From: an uncultured Clostridia bacterium
GTDB taxonomy: Bacteria; Bacillota; Clostridia; Oscillospirales; Ruminococcaceae
Reading direction: 5' to 3'
Length of the DNA: 64,000 bases
Assembly: GCA_945876755.1 (NCBI GenBank)
Contig: CAMCPM010000003.1
Location: forward strand, 62,001-126,000
Positions 44,444 to 52,702 of this stretch are shown here, piece after piece. Position 1 is the stretch's first letter; each line of letters opens with the position of its first letter. The translations under genes were made by a program, and so were the position numbers. The notes beneath the pieces are model-generated. The model ran no database searches. It was not told where the DNA came from and saw only the letters and a list, made by a program, of their open reading frames with translations.

Positions 44444-44946
44444 TGCCTATGGATATGCAGGAATTTGTGCAGGGTTGTATGGAATGTGACCCGAGGTCAG
44501 ACCCCGACCGAGCCTATGAGCTGCTCAGAGCAGGAGCAGAGCTGGGAAAGGCAATCCTTAAACAAAGAGAAAAATCCAAGGCAGCTATACCCTATCAGCA
44601 GATCGCGGACGCGTACAATGTTTCCTGCGGAAAGGTGCTTCCAAGGGTTACGAAGCTGACCGACAAGCGTAAACGGGCTATACGGACGTGTATGGCGCAG
44701 GGATTTACTGCCGAGGATTTATATACTGCGTTTAATCGGGCGGCATCTACGCCGTTTTTGACGGGCAAAAACGAGCGAGGATGGACGGCAAATTTTGATT
44801 TTATCATAAAGCCGGATAACCTGCAAAAGATCCTTGAGGGCGCTTATGGTTCTGCTGCTCCTGCTGCCCCTGCAGAGGATCACTCATATAATTTGGATTT
44901 GCTCGTATCCCACGCTATCAAGATTTGTTTTCGTGTGAAAATGTAA
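44443..44946 (+). CDS. Phage replication-type protein with DnaD-like C-terminal tail
   Basis: A 167-residue protein. The middle (IPYQQIADAYNVSCGKVLPRVTKLTDKRKRAI, then GWTANFDFIIKPDNLQKILEGAY) is typical of the C-terminal part of phage replication initiators. After an Ala/Pro linker the tail HSYNLDLLVSHAI matches the tail of the host DnaD-domain protein (HSYDLDLLVAHAM). It may contact the same host helicase-loading partner. It is the last gene before a strong terminator. Confidence 0.72.
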   Translation: MPMDMQEFVQGCMECDPRSDPDRAYELLRAGAELGKAILKQREKSKAAIPYQQIADAYNVSCGKVLPRVTKLTDKRKRAIRTCMAQGFTAEDLYTAFNRAASTPFLTGKNERGWTANFDFIIKPDNLQKILEGAYGSAAPAAPAEDHSYNLDLLVSHAIKICFRVKM

Positions 44947-44960
44947 ATGATAGCATTAAT

Positions 44961-45003
44961 AATGTACAATTAAGCTGTAAAAAGCTTGATTGTACATTTT
45001 TAT
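44961..45003 (+). terminator. Strong terminator between early and late regions
   Basis: AATGTACAAT-T-AAGC pairs with GCTT-G-ATTGTACATT (14 pairs and one mismatch) and is followed by TTTTATTT. It separates the replication genes from the gp25-to-portal block. Confidence 0.88.
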
Positions 45004-45017
45004 TTGGGGGTGCGGAA

Positions 45018-45296
45018 ATGGAATTTACCGATATTGTAATGACGATCATTACCGCTTTGCTCGGTATTATCGGATTTTTTGTAAAAAAAGCATTTGACAG
45101 TCTTGACAGCAAGGCGACAAAAACGGAACTCGAAGAAGCTAAAAAGGATATCGAATCCAACAAAACGGCAATCGGTAAAATCAAGGATAACTACCTGACA
45201 AAAGAGGATTTTTTTAGGGAGCAGACCAAGACCGAAAAAAAACTTGACGAAATGCTTAAAATATTGATGGATATGAACAGAGGAGGAAGAACATGA
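45018..45296 (+). CDS. Mu gp25-like membrane/coiled-coil protein
   Basis: A 92-residue protein with one membrane segment (about residues 4-22) and a coiled coil (25-85; KATKTELEEAKKDIESNKTAIGKIKDNYLTKEDFF). Size, topology and place just ahead of gp26- and gp27-like genes fit Mu gp25 (DUF2730 type). An XhlA-like lysis role is possible but the lysis genes are elsewhere. ATG at 45018 follows GGGGGTGCGGAA. Confidence 0.65.
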   Translation: MEFTDIVMTIITALLGIIGFFVKKAFDSLDSKATKTELEEAKKDIESNKTAIGKIKDNYLTKEDFFREQTKTEKKLDEMLKILMDMNRGGRT

Positions 45297-45616
45297 ACCC
45301 TGAGAATATGATAAAAAAGGCTCGCGCTGCTAATTTTGTAAACAACAACGGCAAGGTGCTGCGCGGCGTTAATATGCTGAGGATCGATTTTAATAAGCTG
45401 TCCTCTATCCGTGCTGCACTTGGCTTTGATGCGGATGATTTTGCCGACAGCATCAATTATCTGATTGAGTCGGGATATATCCGCATAAGGCACTGTGATA
45501 CGCAAAAAGCCGTTGAGCTTGCGGATTACCCTATGGATGAGATTGAGGGTAAGCTTACGCAAAAGGGCATACAGCTGCTTGCAGGCGCTATCGACGACCC
45601 GTGCATTACCGTTTAA
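45293..45616 (+). CDS. Mu gp26-like winged-helix protein
   Basis: A 107-residue protein with a winged-helix look (LGFDADDFADSINYLIESGYIRIRHCDTQKAVELADYP, LTQKGIQLLAG). Position between the gp25- and gp27-like genes matches Mu gp26. The start overlaps the preceding gene by four bases, with AGAGGAGGAAG upstream. Confidence 0.68.
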   Translation: MNPENMIKKARAANFVNNNGKVLRGVNMLRIDFNKLSSIRAALGFDADDFADSINYLIESGYIRIRHCDTQKAVELADYPMDEIEGKLTQKGIQLLAGAIDDPCITV

Positions 45617-45628
45617 GGCGGTGAGGAT

Positions 45629-46195
45629 ATGGGAAGAAGGAGAAATCGCAAGCACTCAAAAATTGATTTGCTTGATCCGGCAGTTAAGTCGGAAATTGAG
45701 TCCATGATCTTATCGGCAGAATTTACTTACCGCGATATAGTGGATTACATACGGGACAGCACCGGGGAGATGATCTCACAGGCGTCGGTTTGCAGATACG
45801 CAAAAGGGCTGTGTGAGTCGCTTGAAAGCATACGCTTTGCGCAGGAGACGTTTAGAGCAGTTAATGACGAGCTTAACCGCAACCCCAACATGGACACAAC
45901 CGAGGGCATCATACAGATCTTATCCCATATGCTGCTTACCAACATACAGCAGCTCTCTGAGGAGGACTTTAAGGGTGTTGACCCGTTAAAACTCCTCAAG
46001 CAGGCATCCGACCTTGTTAGGACTGCAGCATATAAGCGCAATCTTGATATCAAAAACAAGGAGCTTACCGAGATGGGATTTGACGCGGTTAAGGATAAGG
46101 TATTTACCGCTATGGCAAAGGACGATCCGGAGCTGTATGCACGGTTTGCAGAGTTTATCAATGCCAAGGCTAAGGGCGGAGGCGATATACCGTGA
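45629..46195 (+). CDS. Mu gp27-like (DUF3486) protein, probable terminase small subunit
   Basis: A 188-residue protein with an N-terminal HTH (ILSAEFTYRDIVDYIRDSTGEMISQASVCRYAKGL) and a helical remainder. It fits the DUF3486 family of Mu gp27, thought to recognise DNA for packaging. GGCGGTGAGGAT precedes the ATG. It overlaps the NusG-like gene by four bases. Confidence 0.82.
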   Translation: MGRRRNRKHSKIDLLDPAVKSEIESMILSAEFTYRDIVDYIRDSTGEMISQASVCRYAKGLCESLESIRFAQETFRAVNDELNRNPNMDTTEGIIQILSHMLLTNIQQLSEEDFKGVDPLKLLKQASDLVRTAAYKRNLDIKNKELTEMGFDAVKDKVFTAMAKDDPELYARFAEFINAKAKGGGDIP

Positions 46196-46686
46196 TTTAT
46201 GTATTACAGGTGCAGACAGGCAAGGAGCTTGATGTTTCCGCCGCCCTCAGGCGTGAGGATATCCGGGCGGACGTACCCCGGGAAAGACTCCTCATCCGCA
46301 AAAACGGTCTTTGGAGCAAGATGATAAAGCTGCTGTTCCCCGGTTATGTCTTTACGGACGTTGATTACAGTGCGGAGATGTTTCACAAGATAAAACCCGT
46401 CCCGGGTGTGATACGTTTTTTAGGCGAGCCTACTCCGCTCCCTGAGCATGAGGCGGACATGATACGCTGGTTATCTAACGGCGGCGAGATCATAGAGACG
46501 TCGCTCATCAGGACGGACATCGACGGTAACGTGATCGGGTATGAGGGATTTTTGACAGGCAATGAGGACAAAATCAAGCGCATAAACCTGCGGCAAAAAA
46601 AAGTTTCCGTTGAAGTAAAGTTCGGCGGAAAGACACATCGGGCAAACTTGGGAATTGAATTCCCGGAAGATACAAAATCGGAATAA
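46192..46686 (+). CDS. NusG/LoaP-like transcription antiterminator
   Basis: A 164-residue NusG paralogue. The NGN domain is at residues 1-95 (YVLQVQTGKELDVSAALR, VPRERLLIRKNG, LLFPGYVFTDVDYS, VPGVIRFLG) and the KOW domain at 112-158 (GYEGFLTGNEDKIKRINLRQKKVSVEVKFGGKTHRANLGIEF). Operon-specific NusG paralogues such as LoaP and RfaH prevent termination in long operons. It lies ahead of 263 bp of structured non-coding sequence and the terminase-portal genes, its likely target. GTG start with GGAGG nine bases upstream. Confidence 0.88.
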   Translation: MIYVLQVQTGKELDVSAALRREDIRADVPRERLLIRKNGLWSKMIKLLFPGYVFTDVDYSAEMFHKIKPVPGVIRFLGEPTPLPEHEADMIRWLSNGGEIIETSLIRTDIDGNVIGYEGFLTGNEDKIKRINLRQKKVSVEVKFGGKTHRANLGIEFPEDTKSE

Positions 46687-46949
46687 ACGGACAGGGTCGA
46701 TTCGCTCCCCTGCTCCGGAGTTTCGGTTATATACACCATACAAAAACGGACGGAATTTTCCCGAAATCCGAATGGCGAAGCGCGCCCAAATTTCGGGGTG
46801 CGGAAAGATACCGTTAAACAGCTGTTAAAACGCATTAGAGGGACGTTTTAATAGTTTTTATAGTAAATTATACCCCTAAGACCAAAAACGGCTTACAGCG
46901 CATTTTTGTGCGTTTTTTGTAAGCCGTAAATTTATATGGAGGCGAGGCT
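46687..46949 (+). other. Structured non-coding region after the NusG-like gene
   Basis: No ORF is convincing here. Hairpins include CCCGAAAT...ATTTCGGG at 46760-46797 and ACGGCTTACA...TGTAAGCCGT at 46888-46927, which holds an inner GCGCA/TGTGC stem and has a T run on the minus strand. It could contain the late promoter, an RNA site for the NusG-like protein, or the packaging site. Function is inferred from position. Confidence 0.5.
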
Positions 46950-47420
46950 ATGAACCCCGTTGAAAAATCAAGTGTAAATGCACTGGCGGAGGCATTAAAG
47001 TCCGCCGAAAATACGGAAAACGAGGTCGGCAGCACGGAAACGGTTGCCGACTTTGTCAATGCCTTGCTTGCAGAGCCTGATAAAAAGCGGCGTAAGCAGA
47101 TGATGAAGGAGTTTTCCGAGCGGCGCAGGGACGTTGCTAAGTTTTTAAAGGATAACGAGGAGCTTATAAACGCCGAGGCTGAGATGGCGCTCATCGGCGC
47201 GGCTGTAGGATCTACTCACACGGAAAAAGAGGTATCATACAAGGGCGGCAGGCGGCAGGTCACGACCAAAACCCGAAAGTTACCGCCTAATTCCAGCGCC
47301 CTTAATTTTTTGCTTAAAAACCGTATGCCCGACAAATACAGCGATAAACCCGTAGGCGGTGTGGAGATCGAGGACGTGTCCGAAATTGAGGAGGATATCT
47401 ATGGAGCGGATAAAGAGTAA
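46950..47420 (+). CDS. Possible terminase small subunit
   Basis: A 156-residue highly charged helical protein. The segment KLPPNSSALNFLLKNRMPDKYSDKP near residue 115 resembles the C-terminal part of small terminase subunits, which often read PPDTTAMIFWLKNR. It directly overlaps the large terminase gene by 20 bases. The element therefore has two candidates for the small subunit, this one and the DUF3486 protein. GGAGGCGAG precedes the ATG. Confidence 0.6.
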   Translation: MNPVEKSSVNALAEALKSAENTENEVGSTETVADFVNALLAEPDKKRRKQMMKEFSERRRDVAKFLKDNEELINAEAEMALIGAAVGSTHTEKEVSYKGGRRQVTTKTRKLPPNSSALNFLLKNRMPDKYSDKPVGGVEIEDVSEIEEDIYGADKE

Positions 47421-48744
47421 AAAGACGATACCCTACAATTTTTCCGAAAAACATAAGGAATATATCCGCCGCTGCCGCGACTGTGTTTACAACATTGCAG
47501 AGGGCGCGGTCAGGGCAGGAAAGACCGTTGATAACGTCCTTGCTTTTTGCTTTGCGTTATGCAACAGTCCCGACAAGATACACCTTGCCACTGCATCCAC
47601 GGCTCCTACGGCTAAGCTTATCATAGGCGACTGCAATGGGTTTGGAATAGAGTATTTTTTTCGCGGTCAGTGCAGATGGGGCAAATATAAAGGTAACGAG
47701 GCGCTTATCATCTGCGGTAAGTTTACGCACTATAAGACCAAGATCATCATTTTTGTAGGCGGAGCAAAGGCTGACAGCTACAAAAAGTTTCGTGGTACGT
47801 CCATCGGGATGTGGATAGCTACAGAGATCGACCTGCATCATGAGGAGACAATCAAGGAGGCACTGACCCGTCAGGCGGCGGCAAAGTGCCGTAAACTGTT
47901 TTGGGACTTAAACCCCGGAAGCCCTTTTGCGATGATATATAAGACCTACATCGACGAGTACGCCCGGAAGGACGCGGAGGGTGAGCTTCGGGGCGGTTAC
48001 AATTACGCTCACTTTACCATTTTTGATAATATCAACATTACCGACGAACAGCGCGATGCGTTCATATCCCAATACAATCCACTGTCGGTGGAGTACCGCC
48101 GTAAAATCAAAGGTGAGCGCTGCATTGCAGAGGGTCTTGTCTTCCAGCAATTCGCAGACAACCCTGAGAGATTTGTGGTTGATAAAAAGTACAGCGGCGT
48201 TAAATTTATCTCCATTGGCGTGGACTTCGGCGGCAATAAATCCAAAACGACCTTTGTTGCATCTGCGATCATCGGCAGTTTTCAGCGGATCGGCGTAATT
48301 GCCGATCACAAAATGACAGGCGGCAAGGGCACTATCGACCCTGACAGGATAAACCGCGAGCTGATAGATTTTTACAGGTATGTACAAAGCGAGTACCCAA
48401 ACACAAGGATCTTGTATATCTTTTGCGATAATGAGGCTCAGACTATTATCAACGGTATAAAAATGGCATTTGCAAGAGCAAATATCGAGGTCGCAGTCAG
48501 AGATTGCTACAAAGGCGCAATAAATAACAGGATATATGCCCTTAACGGTCTTATGACCCAAGGGCGATTTTTTGTAAATAAAGAGTGCAGCAATGTTATC
48601 GACAGCTTAAGCTCTCAGGTTTGGGATGCCAAAGAGGTCACCAAGGACGTCCGCCTTGACGACGGTACCTTTGATATAGATACCGCCGACGCACTGGAGT
48701 ACAGCTTTAGCAGCTTTATAAAGCAGTTTAATATTTACCAGTAA
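47401..48744 (+). CDS. Phage terminase large subunit (PBSX type)
   Basis: A 447-residue packaging motor. The ATPase has Walker A GAVRAGKT at residues 35-42 and KFRGTSIGMWIATEID as the Walker B region. The nuclease domain shows VDFGGNKSKTTF, DNEAQTIINGIK and DTADALEYSF. ATG at 47401 has GAGGAGG upstream. It cuts and pumps phage DNA into a capsid that this element does not encode. Confidence 0.92.
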   Translation: MERIKSKKTIPYNFSEKHKEYIRRCRDCVYNIAEGAVRAGKTVDNVLAFCFALCNSPDKIHLATASTAPTAKLIIGDCNGFGIEYFFRGQCRWGKYKGNEALIICGKFTHYKTKIIIFVGGAKADSYKKFRGTSIGMWIATEIDLHHEETIKEALTRQAAAKCRKLFWDLNPGSPFAMIYKTYIDEYARKDAEGELRGGYNYAHFTIFDNINITDEQRDAFISQYNPLSVEYRRKIKGERCIAEGLVFQQFADNPERFVVDKKYSGVKFISIGVDFGGNKSKTTFVASAIIGSFQRIGVIADHKMTGGKGTIDPDRINRELIDFYRYVQSEYPNTRILYIFCDNEAQTIINGIKMAFARANIEVAVRDCYKGAINNRIYALNGLMTQGRFFVNKECSNVIDSLSSQVWDAKEVTKDVRLDDGTFDIDTADALEYSFSSFIKQFNIYQ

Positions 48745-48756
48745 GGAAGTGATAAA

Positions 48757-50223
48757 TTGAACAGTCAGCTTATTTCTTGGCTCAACAACAAGTTCGGGTA
48801 CAGTGTTTCTGAGGAATACTACAAGTACATTGATTTATGGACAGATTGGTGGCGCGGATACCACGCAAAATTCCATCATTACTTTTTTAATAACGGTAAA
48901 ATAGTCATCGAACGGGATATGTACACCCTTAAAATGGGTAAAAAGGTCTGTGAGGACTGGGCTTCTTTGCTACTTAACAGTAAAACTCACATAAATATTT
49001 CGGACGACAAAACGAGCTTGTTTGTACAGGGCAAGCGCGAAACCGAGGGTGTGCTGGGTGCTAACTCTTTTTGGACTAAAGGCAACAGGCTCATTGAGCG
49101 TGCTTTTGCCACCGGGACGGGGGCGGTAACTATCCACGCGTCGGGCATAAAGGTCAACGGCAACGATATGAGCGTTGAGCCGTCACCCGAAGCGAGGATA
49201 CAGCTTAACTACCTTTCGGCGGAGTTTATCATACCTCTGACGGTAGATAATGACAGGATAACTGAGGCGGCGTTTGCTTCGGAGACGTTTGAAAAAGGCA
49301 AAAAATATCTCCTGCTGGAGATACACCGTATAAATTACCGCGGTAATTATGTCATAGAAAATTACCGCTTCCTTGCCGAGAACGGACAGCTGGAGGAAAA
49401 AGAACTTCCTGGCGGCATGATTTCCGTATTTGACACGGGATCTCCGGTGCCGTGGTTTGCTATATTTATGCCCAACATCGAAAACAACGTCGAATGTGCA
49501 AACGGTATGGGATTGTCTATCCTACATAATGCGATAGATGCGCTGAAGGCTGTTGACTTTTACTTTAACAACTTTTGTGCCGACGTCAGACTTGGTGGTA
49601 AAAAGGTATTTTTGGAAAAATCCATTGTAGAGTTTGACGACCAAGGCACGCCAATCGCCCCGGATGATGTACAGCAGCAGTTGTTCAGTTTTGTAAAATT
49701 CCCATCCGACAGCGAGGACACGAAAAAATTTATCATGGAATTTAACCCCGACCTGCGTGTTGAGGATAACGCCAAAGGTGTACAGTCTGCGCTTGATTAT
49801 CTATCCTTTAAGTGCGGTCTGGGCAACAAGCATTATCAATTTAACGGGTCAACGGTGGTTACTGCAACGCAGTACACGGGCGACCAACAGGATCTCATCC
49901 AAAATGCAGACAAGCATTACGCTGCCGTGGAGCAGTTTTTGTTATCGTTGGTGCGCAGCATTATCCATGTTGGTAAACAGCTGACGGGGGCGGAAATTGC
50001 GGAGAACTCCGAGATAGAGATCAATTTTGACAGAAGCGTTATCATTGACGATACAGCTGAGCGCCTGCAGGATCTGCAGGAGGTTAGGGACGGCGTGAAA
50101 GCTAAATGGGAGTTTAGAGTTAAGTATTACGGCGAATCGGAAAACGAAGCAAAAGCCATGATTGACGAGATCGAGGGCAGTCAGAGCGATGATGACCTGA
50201 TGGGGTTCGGTGGTGATGCGTAA
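48757..50223 (+). CDS. Phage portal protein
   Basis: A 488-residue SPP1-gp6-like portal protein. Recognisable parts are DLWTDWWRGYHAKFHHY, MYTLKMGKKVCEDWASLLLNS, the stem region near FYFNNFCADVRLGGKKVFLEK, and the C-terminal VRDGVKAKWEFRVKYYGESENEAKAMIDEIE. It forms the dodecameric ring at the capsid vertex. TTG start after AAGGAAGTG. It appears full length. Its stop overlaps the start of the chimeric ORF (TAATG). Confidence 0.9.
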   Translation: MNSQLISWLNNKFGYSVSEEYYKYIDLWTDWWRGYHAKFHHYFFNNGKIVIERDMYTLKMGKKVCEDWASLLLNSKTHINISDDKTSLFVQGKRETEGVLGANSFWTKGNRLIERAFATGTGAVTIHASGIKVNGNDMSVEPSPEARIQLNYLSAEFIIPLTVDNDRITEAAFASETFEKGKKYLLLEIHRINYRGNYVIENYRFLAENGQLEEKELPGGMISVFDTGSPVPWFAIFMPNIENNVECANGMGLSILHNAIDALKAVDFYFNNFCADVRLGGKKVFLEKSIVEFDDQGTPIAPDDVQQQLFSFVKFPSDSEDTKKFIMEFNPDLRVEDNAKGVQSALDYLSFKCGLGNKHYQFNGSTVVTATQYTGDQQDLIQNADKHYAAVEQFLLSLVRSIIHVGKQLTGAEIAENSEIEINFDRSVIIDDTAERLQDLQEVRDGVKAKWEFRVKYYGESENEAKAMIDEIEGSQSDDDLMGFGGDA

Positions 50224-50639
50224 TGCTTACGCCGAATCAGCTTGACAAGCTTCCCGAGCCTATGATACAATTAATGTCGGAGCTGCAAGATGAGATCATA
50301 TCTGACATTTGCAGGCGTATCCAAAAGACTAAGCTGCTTACACCGACTGCCGAATGGCAGCTGGAAAAAGCCAATCAGCTGACGATCTCCTCCCGTGAGG
50401 TAAAACGGCGCATTGCCTCTAAGCTCAAGGTGCAGGAAAAGCTGATAAATAAGATGTATCTTGTACTTAAAGAGACATCCGAAAGTGGCAACATCTACGA
50501 CGAGTATCTTTACATAAACGGCGCATATGAGTTGATAGGCTCAACTGCGATAGATTTGTCGGGATATGTAAAATCCTCGGATTTGCACGCTCTTACAACC
50601 GCCGAAATTAACACAATAATCACTAATGCAAAGGGATGA
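50223..50639 (+). CDS. Chimeric ORF: start of a minor capsid protein fused to the end of a tail-fibre-like protein
   Basis: A 138-residue ORF. Residues 1-66 (LTPNQLDKLPEPMIQLMSELQDEIISDICRRI, TPTAEWQLEKANQL) look like the N terminus of the minor capsid protein that normally follows the portal gene. Residues from about 76 (NKMYLVLKETSESGNIYDEYLYINGAYELIGSTAIDLSGYV) look like the C terminus of tail-fibre-type proteins. Neither half is complete. The joint lies at about 50421-50457 and keeps the frame. It is best read as a deletion scar. Confidence 0.75.
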   Translation: MLTPNQLDKLPEPMIQLMSELQDEIISDICRRIQKTKLLTPTAEWQLEKANQLTISSREVKRRIASKLKVQEKLINKMYLVLKETSESGNIYDEYLYINGAYELIGSTAIDLSGYVKSSDLHALTTAEINTIITNAKG

Positions 50640-50643
50640 TATT

Positions 50644-50865
50644 ATGATTAATTATCTCGATGACGCAGGACTGCAAACGATTTTAAATGATGTTTATGCT
50701 GAGCTATCGGACAAGCTGCCTATAAGTGGCGGCACCATGACGGGGGCGCTTGTTGCTCAGTCAAACACGGACTACACTACAGCACAGGTGCGCAATGTTA
50801 TCATATCCGCAGACGAGCCAAGCGGCACAGCGCCCGAAGGTACAATATGGTATCAGTATGAGTGA
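50644..50865 (+). CDS. Tail-fibre-associated fragment or small protein
   Basis: A 73-residue protein containing LPISGGTMTGALVAQSNTDYTTAQVRNVIIS, a segment common in phage tail-fibre and collar proteins, and ending in GTIWYQYE. ATG at 50644 follows AAAGGGATG. It is the first intact gene after the presumed deletion. Confidence 0.65.
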   Translation: MINYLDDAGLQTILNDVYAELSDKLPISGGTMTGALVAQSNTDYTTAQVRNVIISADEPSGTAPEGTIWYQYE

Positions 50866-50876
50866 GGTGATGCCAT

Positions 50877-51851
50877 ATGATTAAAATTGCAGATAAGACC
50901 GTTAAGCAGCCGTATGTGTCTGTTAACGGCGAGTGGCGCTCGGTAAAAAAAGAGTCTGTTATGGTCGGCGGTGAATGGAAAACAGTTTGGGAAAAGAAAG
51001 CGACATACACAATCAATATCTACAGATATGGTACGTTGTATCAGACATTAACTTGCACCGAAGGCGACAGTATTAAATTGCCGTCAATCGGCAGTGGATA
51101 TGCGACAAGTCCATCATCTACTACAATCAGTTATTCTAACGGGGCGACTATTACACCAACGTCAAATATGGATTTATATACCGTTTTTACTTATTATGTA
51201 TATCTGTATAAATACGGTTCTTCATATAAGACATTATCGGCAAAATCTCAGGGTTCAACAGCCGTGTTTACACTCCCATCTGCATCTGTTGACAGTGACG
51301 ATAATGCTTTTTATGGATGGGCTGTTTCGAGTGGTAGCACATCAAAGTCATATAATGGTGGTTCTTCATACAGTCTTTCTACTTGCTGGTTGTATGCTGT
51401 ATTTTCTTATTATACTTATACGGGACAAAAATCTGCCTCTACTACTGCACAAACAAGTGGTGATTCTTCATCAACTCAGTCTTTAACAGCATCTCTCACT
51501 AATCCGCTTCCGGGAAGTTCTTGGAGTGCAACGGTTCAGGAATGGACACCTAATCAAGTAACTTATCCAATAAGTAGCAATCTTACAAGCGGAACTGGAT
51601 ATGCAGTAAATTATATACCGAAAGATTATTCTTCTCCGACAGGTGCTGTTGGTAGTGGAACATCAATTACAATTGTATCATCATATACACCGTCTGGTGG
51701 AGCATTTACAGAGGGTGCATTAACAAGTCATCAATATTCTGGAGAAACAAATGATACAAGAAAAACAGTATACAAATACAGCTATCTGAAAGCTGATATT
51801 AAATATACAACCTATACATCAAAGACACTGGCGTACAGGTCTTCAAAATAA
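50877..51851 (+). CDS. Ser/Thr/Tyr-rich putative tail-tip or surface-binding protein
   Basis: A 324-residue beta-rich protein. It starts with VSVNGEWRSVKKESVMVGGEWKTVWEK, typical of the end of phage structural cassettes, and continues with two InlB-B-like repeats (YTINIYRYGTLYQTLTCTEGD, YVYLYKYGSSYKTLSAKSQG, the second ending FYGWAVSS). From about residue 175 it is Ser/Thr-rich. It may be a receptor-binding protein. Codon and base use from about 51100 on are more AT-rich than upstream genes, a sign of module exchange. Confidence 0.7.
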   Translation: MIKIADKTVKQPYVSVNGEWRSVKKESVMVGGEWKTVWEKKATYTINIYRYGTLYQTLTCTEGDSIKLPSIGSGYATSPSSTTISYSNGATITPTSNMDLYTVFTYYVYLYKYGSSYKTLSAKSQGSTAVFTLPSASVDSDDNAFYGWAVSSGSTSKSYNGGSSYSLSTCWLYAVFSYYTYTGQKSASTTAQTSGDSSSTQSLTASLTNPLPGSSWSATVQEWTPNQVTYPISSNLTSGTGYAVNYIPKDYSSPTGAVGSGTSITIVSSYTPSGGAFTEGALTSHQYSGETNDTRKTVYKYSYLKADIKYTTYTSKTLAYRSSK

Positions 51852-51863
51852 AGGAGTGAGATT

Positions 51864-52691
51864 ATGACTGTTTATAAAAAATACTGCACAAAAAATCAGT
51901 GCTATATCGTAGGCAAGTCGTTTACCCCGAAGGGACTCATGCTCCATTCGGTGGGGTGCAATCAGCCTTCGGCAGAGGTTTTTTCCCGGAGTTTTAACGA
52001 GTATCAGCCGGGCGGCAGGCAGATTTGCGTACACGGCTTTATTGATGCCAACAACGGCGACGTACATCAGACTCTTCCGTGGGGTATGCGCGGCTGGCAT
52101 GGCGGCGGTAAGTCCAACGACACGCATATCGGTATTGAGATGTGCGAGCCTGCCTGCATTAAGTACACGGGCGGCTCGACGTTTACTTGCTCAGACCTGC
52201 CAACGGCTCAAAAAAACTGCGAAACTGCTTATAACGCGGCTGTGGAGCTGTTTGCGTATTTGTGTAAAGAGTTTGGCTTTGACCCTCTTGCGGATGGTGT
52301 TATAGTCAGCCATTGCGAGGGGCACGCACGAGGTATCGCATCAAATCACGGCGATCCAGAACATTTATGGCGTGGGCTTAAAATGCCCTATACCATGGAC
52401 GGATTTAGACGTGATGTAAAGACGGCTATGGGCACTGTACAGGACAAGCCTGCCGATAAGTACAAGCCTGTTGATGGTCTGTTTATGGTGCGTGTATTGG
52501 ACGTGGCACTCAATATCCGCAGCGCGCCCGGAACACAGTCAAAAATCGTTGGTGTTATCACTGACGGCGGCATTTATACCATCGTTGAGACCGCAATGGT
52601 CGGCAAGGTCCAGTGGGGATTGCTTAAATACTATTCTAAAAAGCGCAATGGGTGGATAAGTTTGGGCGAAAAATATGTTGTAAAATTGTAG
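51864..52691 (+). CDS. Phage endolysin: N-acetylmuramoyl-L-alanine amidase with SH3-like domain
   Basis: A 275-residue protein. The amidase_2 domain is at residues 1-190, with zinc ligands in LMLHSVGC and SHCEGHARGIASNHGDPEHLW, and GMRGWHGGG. A bacterial SH3-type domain follows (about 208-275; MVRVLDVALNIRSAPGTQSKIVGVI). It cleaves peptidoglycan at host lysis. AGGAGTGAG precedes the ATG and the holin gene follows. Confidence 0.9.
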   Translation: MTVYKKYCTKNQCYIVGKSFTPKGLMLHSVGCNQPSAEVFSRSFNEYQPGGRQICVHGFIDANNGDVHQTLPWGMRGWHGGGKSNDTHIGIEMCEPACIKYTGGSTFTCSDLPTAQKNCETAYNAAVELFAYLCKEFGFDPLADGVIVSHCEGHARGIASNHGDPEHLWRGLKMPYTMDGFRRDVKTAMGTVQDKPADKYKPVDGLFMVRVLDVALNIRSAPGTQSKIVGVITDGGIYTIVETAMVGKVQWGLLKYYSKKRNGWISLGEKYVVKL

Positions 52692-52702
52692 GAGGTAAAA
52701 AC

